A program made the position numbers and the translations under genes. The notes under the pieces are model-generated. The model was not told where the DNA came from. It did no database searches and was given only the letters and a program-made list of their open reading frames with translations. This document shows positions 41,944 through 49,876 of a DNA stretch of 64,000 nt, in pieces. Position 1 is the stretch's first letter, and every line of letters starts with the position of its first letter. The stretch lies in NCBI RefSeq assembly GCF_037414475.1, contig NZ_CP147913.1, forward strand, positions 4,834,001 through 4,898,000, read 5' to 3'. This DNA comes from Myxococcus stipitatus (GTDB lineage: Bacteria > Myxococcota > Myxococcia > Myxococcales > Myxococcaceae).

Positions 41944-42381
41944 GGTGAGTTCCTCACTCGTGGGGGAAAAAGCGTGGCGGCATGGTCGCCACACGGACGA
42001 CCTACGACGCGCGCTCATTACAATTGCGACGAGTTTTCATTCCATTCAAGTCGACCTCGCGTTCATGACAGTTTCATGACGATTCCCGTGCACATCCATG
42101 TGACTCCAGACGCGGTGTCGCCGCTCCGCGCGACTGGGAGTGGGGTCCATGAGTCTGTTTGATTGACGGAATCAAAGGCAGACATGCCCGATTTCCGAGC
42201 CTCGGTGGTTGGGCGTCCCAAGAGCGAACGGGAATCCCAGGAGCGAACGAGCGTCCCATGTTTGGGAATTCCCCGGGTTCTGTCTTTCGCGGGCCGAGCG
42301 GGCGTGACGCAGGCCCGTTGCTTGCTGCGGCAGACGCCCCGCGCCCCCACGCTGAATGCGCAGGCTCGAGAGGAGGCGCGC
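41944..42381. promoter_or_regulatory. Divergent region with iterated TCCCA/AGCGAACG repeats
   Basis: A 438-nt divergent spacer. Positions 42213-42275 carry repeated short motifs: GCGTCCCA, AGAGCGAACG, GAATCCCA, GGAGCGAACG and GCGTCCCA, with the TCCCA cores about 20 bp apart, then TCCCA-TGTT-TGGGA (inverted) and the palindrome GGGAATTCCC (42264-42273). This looks like a multi-site operator on one DNA face, upstream of the DUF2267 gene at 42382. Confidence 0.5.
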
Positions 42382-42843
42382 ATGTCGATGCAGAAGCAGG
42401 AGACGACGCAATCGTGGTCGGGGCTGGGCGTAGGGACGGACCGGCGGTCCTTCCTGGACGCGGTGACGGCCCAGCTTCCGGAGTTCGAGGCCGAGCGAGC
42501 AGCGGAGGCCGTGTTCTGCGGGCTGTCAGAGCTCTTGTCGGAGGGGCTGATGCGGCAGTTGCGCGAGCAGCTTCCGGAGGACCTGCGCGAGCTCCTGTCG
42601 GACGGATGCGCCCGGCATGCGGTGGGCGCGCGAGGCAAGGTGGACCGCGACGACTTCTATCTCCAGGTGGCCAATCATCTGAACGCGGAGCCGGAGGGCG
42701 TGCGGCGCGTGTTGCATGGCGTCTTCGCGGCGCTGCAGGCGCAGGTGACGGAAGCGGAGGCGCGCAAGGTCGAAAGCCAGCTGCCCCGGTGGTTGCAGGG
42801 CACGTGGTCCGCCGCGCGACTGGGAATCGACCGGCCCTCGTGA
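42382..42843 (+). CDS. DUF2267-domain protein
   Basis: A 153-residue protein matching DUF2267: FLDAVTAQLPEFEAERAAEA, then VFCGLSELLSEGLMRQLREQ and LPEDLRELLSDGC, followed by FYLQVANHLNAEPEGV and FAALQAQVTEAEARKV. The family of short helical proteins is common in stress-related loci; its role is not known. No signal peptide. GAGGAGG lies before the ATG at 42382; the longer frame upstream lies in the operator-like repeats and is rejected. Confidence 0.85.
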   Translation: MSMQKQETTQSWSGLGVGTDRRSFLDAVTAQLPEFEAERAAEAVFCGLSELLSEGLMRQLREQLPEDLRELLSDGCARHAVGARGKVDRDDFYLQVANHLNAEPEGVRRVLHGVFAALQAQVTEAEARKVESQLPRWLQGTWSAARLGIDRPS

Positions 42844-42907
42844 AGGACGGCCGGGCAGGGGGCCTGCGCGAACGTCCGGACCCGCCGTGGGTCCGGGCGC
42901 CAGGGGC

Positions 42908-43630
42908 CTAGTAGGAGCCGCCAATCTGGAGGACGCCCATGTAGCGGCCGTCCAGCGCGTTGGGCGTGGCCCGGGTGGAGGCGAAGTCCTGGTCGAAGAG
43001 GAAGTCGTAGCTGACGCGGGCGTCGGCGATGAGGCGCGGGGTCAGCTGGAAGCGCAGGCCCACGCCCGCGGGGATGTAGCCGGCGGTGTCGTCTCGGAAG
43101 TGGGCCGTGCCCTGGACGGCCTCGTGGCGCACGGTGTAGCGGTCGAAGCCGATGCCCGTCAGCACGAAGGGCTGGAGCCGCCCGGTGGGGGCCACGCCGA
43201 GCACGAGCAGCTGGCCGCCGTTGCGCACCAGGTCCGGGCCGCTGCCCAGGTCACCCCGGGGCACCATCTTCCCGTTCTGGTCCAGGTTGTTGATGCTGCC
43301 GTTGTAGCCCAGCTCCACCGCCACGTAGGGCAGGGCGAAGTAGCCCACGGAGAGGCCGTACGTGAAGCCCGTGCCGACCCGCGGCGACAGCTGCCCGGCG
43401 TAGCCCTCCACGCCGCCGCCCACCAGCGCGTAGAAGCCCATGGACGGCTTCTCCATGTGCGGCTCCTTCCGGGGCGTGTCGGCCTGGGCGGGCTGCGCCA
43501 GGTCCTCGGTGGGCTGCGCGAGGTCCTCGGTGGGCGGCTCCGTGCTGGCGGGACGGTGGTCCTCCTGGGCTCCCACCGCGCATCCCCACACAGCCGCCAC
43601 ACACCCCGCGATACGCATGAAAGCCTTCAT
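42908..43630 (-). CDS. Outer-membrane beta-barrel protein
   Basis: A 240-residue exported protein (signal MKAFMRIAGCVAAVWGCAVGA). After an acidic linker with two PTEDLAQ copies (21-bp tandem repeat, 43498-43540) the rest is an OmpA/OMP_b-brl-like barrel: FYALVGGGVEGYAGQLSPRV, TYGLSVGYFALPYVAVELGY, FVLTGIGFDRYTVRHEA and ADARVSYDFLFDQDF, with alternating hydrophobic residues and a C-terminal aromatic (GGSY). AAGGAG precedes the ATG at 43630. It probably sits in the outer membrane; substrate or partner unknown. Confidence 0.78.
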   Translation of the reverse strand: MKAFMRIAGCVAAVWGCAVGAQEDHRPASTEPPTEDLAQPTEDLAQPAQADTPRKEPHMEKPSMGFYALVGGGVEGYAGQLSPRVGTGFTYGLSVGYFALPYVAVELGYNGSINNLDQNGKMVPRGDLGSGPDLVRNGGQLLVLGVAPTGRLQPFVLTGIGFDRYTVRHEAVQGTAHFRDDTAGYIPAGVGLRFQLTPRLIADARVSYDFLFDQDFASTRATPNALDGRYMGVLQIGGSY

Positions 43631-43695
43631 GTCGGACTCCTTTCCGAGCCACCGCGTGGAAACGTGGCGCCCGGTATTCCCGCCGGCAACGTCCC

Positions 43696-43731
43696 CGAGT
43701 CCGAGGGCGTTCGTCCGCCCACTCGGACTCG
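43696..43731 (-). terminator. Terminator hairpin after the subtilisin-like gene
   Basis: A perfect 10-bp stem CGAGTCCGAG / CTCGGACTCG with a 16-nt loop (which can form an inner GGCG/CGCC pair) begins 5 nt past the stop of the S8 gene (minus strand). No T-run follows. Confidence 0.6.
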
Positions 43732-43736
43732 AGGGC

Positions 43737-45461
43737 TCAGGGGGTCGGGCCCACGAGCGCTTCCATCGCCTTCTGGGCCTGCACCAGTCCGTAGCCGAAC
43801 TCATGGTCGAAGCCGCGGGCGCCCAGGTCCTTCGCGCTGGACAGCAGCGCGGCCTTCACCTCGGCGGGCGTGGCGGAGGGGCGCGCGCTGAACAGGAGCG
43901 CGGCGACGCCGCTCACGTACGGCGTGGCCATGGAGGTGCCGGACATGTACGCGTAGTCCACCGGCTGCAGCCCCAGTCGGGTGAAGGAGCCGAGCTGCCG
44001 CTCCATCAGCGTGCTGGCCGCCTGGTTGATGGTGACGGAGGGCACCCAGTGGCCGCGGCGCGGCAGGGCGATGATTTCCGCGCCGCCATTCATGACCTCG
44101 CTGGCGAAGATGACGCCCACCGCGCCCTGCATCATCACGTTGACCACGGCCCGCTCCGGGCTCACGTAGGGGCTGGGGTGCACGTAGGCGATGAAGCCGC
44201 GGCAGCTGGCCCCCTCTCCGCACGAGTCCCGCGAGGTGCCTCCACCGCAGTCCACCAGCGCGCCCCACGTCTCGCCCTGGGGCGCGTACAGCGCCGAGCG
44301 CGCCGCGGGCTGGGTGCCGTCCACGTCCACCATGGCGAACGAGCCCTGCCCCCTGGGGAAGGTGGACAACACGTCCACGCCGGGCGCCACCAGCGCCAGC
44401 GCGTCGCCGTAGGAGGAGAACAGGGCGCGTTGGTCCTGGATGTCCAGCGCGCCCACCGCGAGCACGGAGGGGTCCGACGCGGGATAGGACACCTCGCCGC
44501 GCCCCTCGTTGCCCGCCGCCGCCACCACGAGGATTCCGTTGTCCAGCGCCGCCTGGAATATCTGGGCGGACGTATAGGTGGGCATGCCGCCGGCAATCGA
44601 CAGCGAGATGACGCGGGCGCCCTGCTCCTGGCAGTACTCCACGGCCTGCATGACGATGCTCATGTGGGTGCTGCCCTCGAGGTCCAGCACCCGGGCGATG
44701 ATGAGCTGCACGCCGGGCGCGACACCTACGAGGCCCCGCTCACCCAGGACGGGGGTGCCGCGTGCGCCCACGCCCGCGCGCGCGGCGATGATGCCCGCCA
44801 CGTGGGTGCCGTGGCCCGTGCCCCAGCGGCCCTCGGCGCCGTCGCTGGGCACGTTGTCTCCGTCCATGAAGTCCTTGGCCGCCACCACCGCGTCCTTCAG
44901 CTCCGGGTGGTCCAGGTCCAGGCCGCTGTCAATGACACACACCTTCACGCCCTGGCCCGTCACCGCGCCGGGGTCCGGCTTGCCGTCGCCGTCGCGGTCC
45001 CACACCTGCGAGGCCTGCACCTTGGAGAGCTCCTGCGTGTACTCGCCGGCGACGGCGCCCGAGCGGATGACTCCGCCCGACAGGAGCGTGAGCGCGGGCA
45101 GCGTGGCCGGGCCCTGCGCGTGCAGCGGGTAGTCCGGCTCGATGCTCTCCACGAACGGGTCCTTCGCCAGCGCGAGCCGCTCCTCGGCCGTGACGCTCGC
45201 GGCCAGGGCGGGCGCGCTGCGGAAGGCCGCGGTCACGACCCCACCCAGTTGGTTGACCCGCGCGGCCGTCACGGTCCGCTCCCGCCGGTAGCGGATGATG
45301 ACGCGCTCGCGGCCGCCGTTCGACGGATTCACCTCGGGCTTGCCGGGCACCATGCCCGCGGTGATTCCGGGACACACATTCTGCTGGGCATCCCGATTCG
45401 ATGACTCGTCCGGCATACACGCCGTGAGCGCCAACAACCCGATGAAACCCCAGCGCTTCAT
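43737..45461 (-). CDS. Subtilisin-like serine protease (S8) with PA-type insert
   Basis: A 574-residue lipoprotein (signal ending LTAC, Cys 15). A prodomain (about 40-120) precedes the catalytic domain. The triad is visible: Asp in VCVIDSGLD, His in GTGHGTHVAG, Ser in MSGTSMATP, with the oxyanion Asn in AAAGNEG. Between Asn and Ser an insert of about 130 residues contains VVNVMMQGAVGVIFASEVMN, a PA-domain-like module involved in substrate recognition. It is an exported, probably surface, protease. Divergent from the Ser/Thr kinase across a 476-nt gap. Confidence 0.9.
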   Translation of the reverse strand: MKRWGFIGLLALTACMPDESSNRDAQQNVCPGITAGMVPGKPEVNPSNGGRERVIIRYRRERTVTAARVNQLGGVVTAAFRSAPALAASVTAEERLALAKDPFVESIEPDYPLHAQGPATLPALTLLSGGVIRSGAVAGEYTQELSKVQASQVWDRDGDGKPDPGAVTGQGVKVCVIDSGLDLDHPELKDAVVAAKDFMDGDNVPSDGAEGRWGTGHGTHVAGIIAARAGVGARGTPVLGERGLVGVAPGVQLIIARVLDLEGSTHMSIVMQAVEYCQEQGARVISLSIAGGMPTYTSAQIFQAALDNGILVVAAAGNEGRGEVSYPASDPSVLAVGALDIQDQRALFSSYGDALALVAPGVDVLSTFPRGQGSFAMVDVDGTQPAARSALYAPQGETWGALVDCGGGTSRDSCGEGASCRGFIAYVHPSPYVSPERAVVNVMMQGAVGVIFASEVMNGGAEIIALPRRGHWVPSVTINQAASTLMERQLGSFTRLGLQPVDYAYMSGTSMATPYVSGVAALLFSARPSATPAEVKAALLSSAKDLGARGFDHEFGYGLVQAQKAMEALVGPTP

Positions 45462-45937
45462 GAGGCTCTCCTTCCGTCACCGCCCGTGGGCGATTGCGCG
45501 AGGGGCCGGCCTGGTTGAAGGCTCTCCGGCCAGACGTCCCCGCTCGTTCCAGGGAGCGCATCCCGCCGTTTTCCGGCAACGTCCTCTGGATGGGGGCCGC
45601 GATAGGAGGTGCGCGGGTTCACATCCGGAGAGGGTCGCTGTCGCAAACTGGCTGCCGCCGCGGGACTCCCTGGTTGCTCGCTGTCCCGAAACCAGCCCCC
45701 GTTGCCCACCTCGACGGGCCATGGGCCCGCGCGTCACGTTGCTCGGAGAAGCAACGACGGCGGGACTTGTTCGTATTGGGGCGTGACTTCACGGACCGTT
45801 GTGCCTCAGGGGTCTGACACCCTGAGCGTGGGTGGCCGGCCTGCCGTGCGGACGGCGTGTGATGTCTGACAGAAGCAGAAGGGAGCGGCGCAGCTTGCTT
45901 CCGTGTGTGTCCGGATGCTTCGCTGCCGACCGAAGCC
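45462..45937. other. Long divergent intergenic region
   Basis: A 476-nt spacer between the S8 protease and the kinase. It contains two inverted repeats: CGTTGCT (45737-45743) / AGCAACG (45750-45756), and CTCAGGG (45805-45811) / CCCTGAG (45820-45826), the second about 112 nt before the kinase ATG. No gene, sigma-54 site or clear -35/-10 pair was recognised. Confidence 0.45.
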
Positions 45938-48727
45938 ATGAGCACTGTCCCTACAGAGTCCTCCCGTTTCCTCGGGCGCTACGAGCTTGTCCACCCCTTG
46001 GGCCAGGGGGGCATGGGGGAGGTGTTCCTGGCGAAAATCAGCGGCGCGGCCGGCTTCGAGAAGCCGTGCATCGTGAAGACGATTCTTCCAGCGCTGCTGA
46101 AGGACCGGCAGTTCCTGGACCGCTTCCACCATGAGGCGAAGGTGCTGGTGCACCTGGTCCACTCGTCCATCGCCCAGGTGTACGACATGGGGGAGGCGGA
46201 CGGGACGTACTACATGGCGCTGGAGTATGTGGCGGGCGTGGACCTGGCCTACCTGTTGGAGCAGGTGCGGCAGCAGGGGGTACAGGTGCCCGTTCCGGTG
46301 GCGCTCTTCCTGGGCCAACGCATGGCGGAGGGTCTGGGCTATGCGCACCGCAAGGTCGGGCCGGACGGAGTGCCGCTGGGCATCGTCCACCGCGACGTGT
46401 CGCCCCACAACGTGATGGTGTCGTACGAGGGCGAGGTCAAGGTCATCGACTTCGGCCTGGCGAAGTCGGCGGCGCGCAGCAAGTACACGCTGCCGGCCAC
46501 GGTGATGGGGAAGCTGGGCTACATGTCGCCGGAGCAGGTGCGCGCGGAGGCGTTGGACCACCGCAGCGACATCTACTCCTGTGGCGTGGTGATGTGGGAG
46601 ATGCTGGCGGGCCGGTCGCTCATTCCCCACGGGACGGTGGGCGAGATGATGGCGGCCATGTCGCAGCCGTCGGTGCCCACATTGACGGGGCTGCGCGGCG
46701 ATGTGGACGCGGCGCTGGATGGCGTGGTGCGGCGCGCGCTGGCGGCGAAGCCGGATGAGCGCTACTCGCGCGCGGATGAGCTGGCGCGGGCGCTCAACGG
46801 AGAGTTGGTGCGCTCCGGCGCGGCGGTGGGGGCCGAGGAGGTGGGCCACTTCGTCCGCGCGCTGTGCCCGGAGGCGTTCGCGGCGCAGCGGCAGCTCATC
46901 TCGAAGGTGACCTCGTCGGGCAGCCATCACCGCACGCCGACGCCGCAGCCGTTGCCGGGAAGTGGAACGGGGACGGGGATGTACGGCACGGGACCGCAAG
47001 CGGGTCCTGGGGGGACCGAGCCGTCGGGTTTCGAGCCGACGATGATGCGGCCACCCTCGGGAGAGCGGCGCATGCCGGGCGTGGCCCGTCCGGACGCGCC
47101 CGCTGGAGAGGATGCGATGGCCACGGAGGCCACCGCAGTGCGTGCTTCGCCCGGAGCGCTGGCGGGTGGTGCGAACGCCGCGGCTCCGGCGGGGGCCACG
47201 CCGATGACGTCGCCCGCGTGGGGCACTCCGGTGCCTGCGCCCGCGAACGCGGGCTCACCCGCGTGGGGAACTCCGTCTGCCACGCCAGTGAACGCGGGCT
47301 CTCAGCCGGGGGCCACGCCGATGACGTCGCCCGCGTGGGGTACTCCGGTGCCTGCGCCCGCGAACACGACTTCGGCCGCTCAGCCGGGCGCCACGCCGAT
47401 GTCTCCGCCAGCGAACGCGGGCTCACCCGCGTGGGGCACTCAGGTGCCTGCGCCCGCGAGCTCGGCCTCTCCATCGGGTGCCACGCCGGTGGCAGCTCCC
47501 ATGGGAGGCATGCCGACCGCCTCTCACGTGGGCGCCACAGCCGCTTCGCGCTCCCAGCCTCACGGGGCGGTGCCGCATGGCGAGGTGGCTCGGTCCGCTC
47601 CGATGCGGAAGACCTCCGTGGCGCTCCTGGTGGTACTGGCCCTGCTGTTGATGGCTGGCACCGCGGCGACGACGTTGTACTTCGCGCGGCGCCCGGCCAA
47701 TCCACCCGCGGTCGCCACGACATCGCCAGCATCCGCTCCCGCCCAACGTGAGGAGCCGAAGCAGCCCACGAGCCCGCAGCCACGAGCCCAGGCAGGCACA
47801 CCGCCGAACACGGGCAAGAAGCCGGGCACTCCAGAGCCATCCGGCGCGAAGCAGGAGCCGGAGCAGGTCGCGACCCGTGACTCCGCCGCGCAGGGCTCGC
47901 CCAAGCCCGAGCAGCCCACGACGCAGGCGCCTGCCTCGCAGACCTCGACGAAGCCGGCGGAGCCGGAGCACGTCGCGACGCGGGAGCCCGTGCAGCCCAA
48001 GCGTCCGACGACGCCCCCCGCGCCGAAGTCGCCCAAGTCCACGTCGGAGTCCACGCCCCCCGCGTCCGCGCAGCCCGCCTCCACGAAGCTCGTGACCTAC
48101 GTCTCACCCACGGCGGTGCTCCCGCTGCAGGACGAGGCCGGTGGATACGTCGTGCGCGGCGCCCAGGCCGCGCTCCTGCAGCGCGACATGGTGGTCCAGG
48201 TCGTGGGTCCGGCGAAGAATGGCCAGCGGGTGTTGCTGGGCCGCGCCACCGTGTCGTGGGCCGCGCTCACCCCCAGGGCCCGTCGCAAGGTCCAACTCGC
48301 GCGATTGAGCCTGGACGCGAGCGCCCAGGCCGCCACGGGAGCACGCTTCATCGCCCTGCCAGGAGGAGGCGGCCCCGAGGTCGCGGCGGCCGTCGACGAA
48401 GAGCCCGCCTCCGAGCCCGAGGCGCCGCAGGTCGCCCCCGAGCCGCCCAAGCCCGCCGCGCCCAAGACGCTGGTCGGCACCGTGCGAGCCGTCACCGGCC
48501 TCAAGGCCATCACCAGCGACGAGGTCCTGGTCCGCAACCTCGACGAGTTCGCCTGGACCGACTGCTACGTCGTCAAGGGCCTGCGCCAGACGGCGCGGCT
48601 GGGCATCGTCCTTTCGCAGAAGGAGCGGCCCGCGAAGAACTTCAAGGACCGGGCCGACTTCCTCGTCGAGCGAGGCAAGGTGGGCGTCTTCTGCAAGGAA
48701 GGGCAGTTCATCACCACCCTGCGGTGA
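45938..48727 (+). CDS. Transmembrane Ser/Thr protein kinase with repetitive linker
   Basis: A 929-residue eukaryotic-type kinase. The catalytic domain (about 10-280) has the P-loop GQGGMGEVF, Lys in IVKTIL, HRD at 151-153 (VHRDVSPHN) and DFGLA. A long linker rich in Ala, Pro, Gly, Ser and Thr (about 330-555) contains repeated TPMTSPAWGTPVPAPAN units from a 117-bp DNA period near 47192-47480. One transmembrane helix (VALLVVLALLLMAGTAATTL, about 559-580) leads to an extracytoplasmic Pro/Glu/Lys-rich segment and a beta-rich C-terminus (about 700-929) without PASTA repeats; the outer module is of unknown type. Confidence 0.85.
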   Translation: MSTVPTESSRFLGRYELVHPLGQGGMGEVFLAKISGAAGFEKPCIVKTILPALLKDRQFLDRFHHEAKVLVHLVHSSIAQVYDMGEADGTYYMALEYVAGVDLAYLLEQVRQQGVQVPVPVALFLGQRMAEGLGYAHRKVGPDGVPLGIVHRDVSPHNVMVSYEGEVKVIDFGLAKSAARSKYTLPATVMGKLGYMSPEQVRAEALDHRSDIYSCGVVMWEMLAGRSLIPHGTVGEMMAAMSQPSVPTLTGLRGDVDAALDGVVRRALAAKPDERYSRADELARALNGELVRSGAAVGAEEVGHFVRALCPEAFAAQRQLISKVTSSGSHHRTPTPQPLPGSGTGTGMYGTGPQAGPGGTEPSGFEPTMMRPPSGERRMPGVARPDAPAGEDAMATEATAVRASPGALAGGANAAAPAGATPMTSPAWGTPVPAPANAGSPAWGTPSATPVNAGSQPGATPMTSPAWGTPVPAPANTTSAAQPGATPMSPPANAGSPAWGTQVPAPASSASPSGATPVAAPMGGMPTASHVGATAASRSQPHGAVPHGEVARSAPMRKTSVALLVVLALLLMAGTAATTLYFARRPANPPAVATTSPASAPAQREEPKQPTSPQPRAQAGTPPNTGKKPGTPEPSGAKQEPEQVATRDSAAQGSPKPEQPTTQAPASQTSTKPAEPEHVATREPVQPKRPTTPPAPKSPKSTSESTPPASAQPASTKLVTYVSPTAVLPLQDEAGGYVVRGAQAALLQRDMVVQVVGPAKNGQRVLLGRATVSWAALTPRARRKVQLARLSLDASAQAATGARFIALPGGGGPEVAAAVDEEPASEPEAPQVAPEPPKPAAPKTLVGTVRAVTGLKAITSDEVLVRNLDEFAWTDCYVVKGLRQTARLGIVLSQKERPAKNFKDRADFLVERGKVGVFCKEGQFITTLR
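47192..47480 (+). repeat. Linker repeats in the kinase gene
   Basis: Copies of a GCC ACG CCG ATG ACG-led unit encoding ATPMTSPAWGTPVPAPAN recur at an offset of about 117 bp (47192 and 47309), with a diverged third copy near 47386. Confidence 0.75.
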
Positions 48728-48736
48728 GCCAGACGC

Positions 48737-49411
48737 TCAAGGCTTCGCGAGGCGCTCGGCGGCCACGGGACAATCGGCCACGACGGTCTTCACGTCCTCG
48801 CGGCCGGAGCGGGCCTCGCGCACGGCGCGGTTCAACGACGTCTTGCACTCCCACGTCACGTCCCGCGTGCCGTGGCAGCAGTGCCAGCCCGTCAAGGTCC
48901 GCCCCAGGTACTTGAGCATCTCCGCGCGCGTCGGCGTGACGATGAGCCACACCGAGCCCACGAGCAGCACCAGCCACGCGAGCTGGGGGGCCAGCCCCTT
49001 CAGCCGAGCACTCAATCCCGCCGTCACCGGCTCGGCGTAGAGGCCCAGCATCGTGTCGAAGGGGCGGCGCTGAAGCACCGGCGCTATCAACAGGTCCACC
49101 GGCGCGGTGAAGGCCCGCGCAACCCCGCGCGGTATCCCCGGAGGCCGCGCGGCGCGCACCAGCCGCACGCCCGCCAGCTGCCGCCACAGCGTCCGCCCCC
49201 AGACCCCGCCCACGGCGGAGACCAGAATCCAGGCCACCACCATGGCGATGACCATCGCCACCGGCGTGCGCTCCTGCTCCAGTGCTCGCAGTGCCGCCCA
49301 GCCCACGAGGGCCGCCGTCGCCATGTCCAGCACGTCCGCCACCCACAGGTGCCACTGGTACCGCGCCTCGGTGGTCACCGTGTCCGTCGAAAACAACGCC
49401 CCGTCGCTCAT
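48737..49411 (-). CDS. RDD-like membrane protein
   Basis: A 224-residue inner-membrane protein with three or four hydrophobic segments (MATAALVGWAALRAL; VAMVIAMVVAWILVSAV; LAWLVLLVGSVWLIV). RTLWRQLAGVRLVRAARPPG resembles the first motif of the RDD family, whose members include Na+/H+ antiporters and many proteins of unknown role. A C-terminal Cys-rich part (HCCHGT...WECKTS...ADCPVA) is unusual. ATG 49411 follows GAGCGAGGG. Convergent with the kinase. Confidence 0.55.
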   Translation of the reverse strand: MSDGALFSTDTVTTEARYQWHLWVADVLDMATAALVGWAALRALEQERTPVAMVIAMVVAWILVSAVGGVWGRTLWRQLAGVRLVRAARPPGIPRGVARAFTAPVDLLIAPVLQRRPFDTMLGLYAEPVTAGLSARLKGLAPQLAWLVLLVGSVWLIVTPTRAEMLKYLGRTLTGWHCCHGTRDVTWECKTSLNRAVREARSGREDVKTVVADCPVAAERLAKP

Positions 49412-49876
49412 CCACCCTCGCTCTTCGGGGCGGGAGCATAGACGCTCGCGCGTCGCGGGGTGACATGCACCTTCGTCCATGCGGCCGTCCTCGCTCGGAA
49501 AGCCCAGGCGAGAGGGCGGGCGCCTCGGGGCCGCCTGGGGCGACCGTGGGACGTGATTGCTGTCGTCTTCCCGCAGTGGCGCCTGTCCCCCGTGGCTCCC
49601 ATCTTTTGGTCAGCGCGATGCGGCGAGGCCCTTCCACCACCAGGACCTCGAAGCGGGAAGCGCTCGGGCCATGGCCCCGGACTCCGGGAGCTTGGGGCTC
49701 CTGGTGCCGGCGGTGGTGGCGTACGAGGCGACAGCGGCGGGGGGATGTCTGGAAGTCGTGGGGGGGCAGGTGGTCCCCCGCCGCTGTCGCCGAGGCCGTT
49801 GGTGGTCAACGTTCCACGGTCGGTGAACGCGCGAGGTTTGGCCTCTCGGGCGATTCTGCCGGACACTGTGGGCGTC
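49412..49876. promoter_or_regulatory. Leader of the hybrid kinase with a 17-bp inverted repeat
   Basis: A 465-nt divergent spacer. A perfect 17-bp inverted repeat, arms 49727-49743 and 49775-49791 (core GCGACAGCGGCGGGGG), brackets 31 nt and ends 85 nt before the kinase ATG. The frame of the kinase stays open through the whole spacer, but the encoded extension has no protein-like composition, so I treat it as leader. The repeat may be an operator or a stable mRNA hairpin. No gene recognised. Confidence 0.5.

Noticed and set aside
47192..47480. Direct repeats suggestive of a CRISPR-like array
   Set aside because: The repeats are coding, in frame and part of the kinase's Pro/Ala linker, without unique spacers.
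49460..49876. A 139-codon in-frame N-terminal extension of the hybrid kinase
   Set aside because: The extension lacks protein-like composition, would bury the signal peptide and spans the 17-bp inverted repeat.
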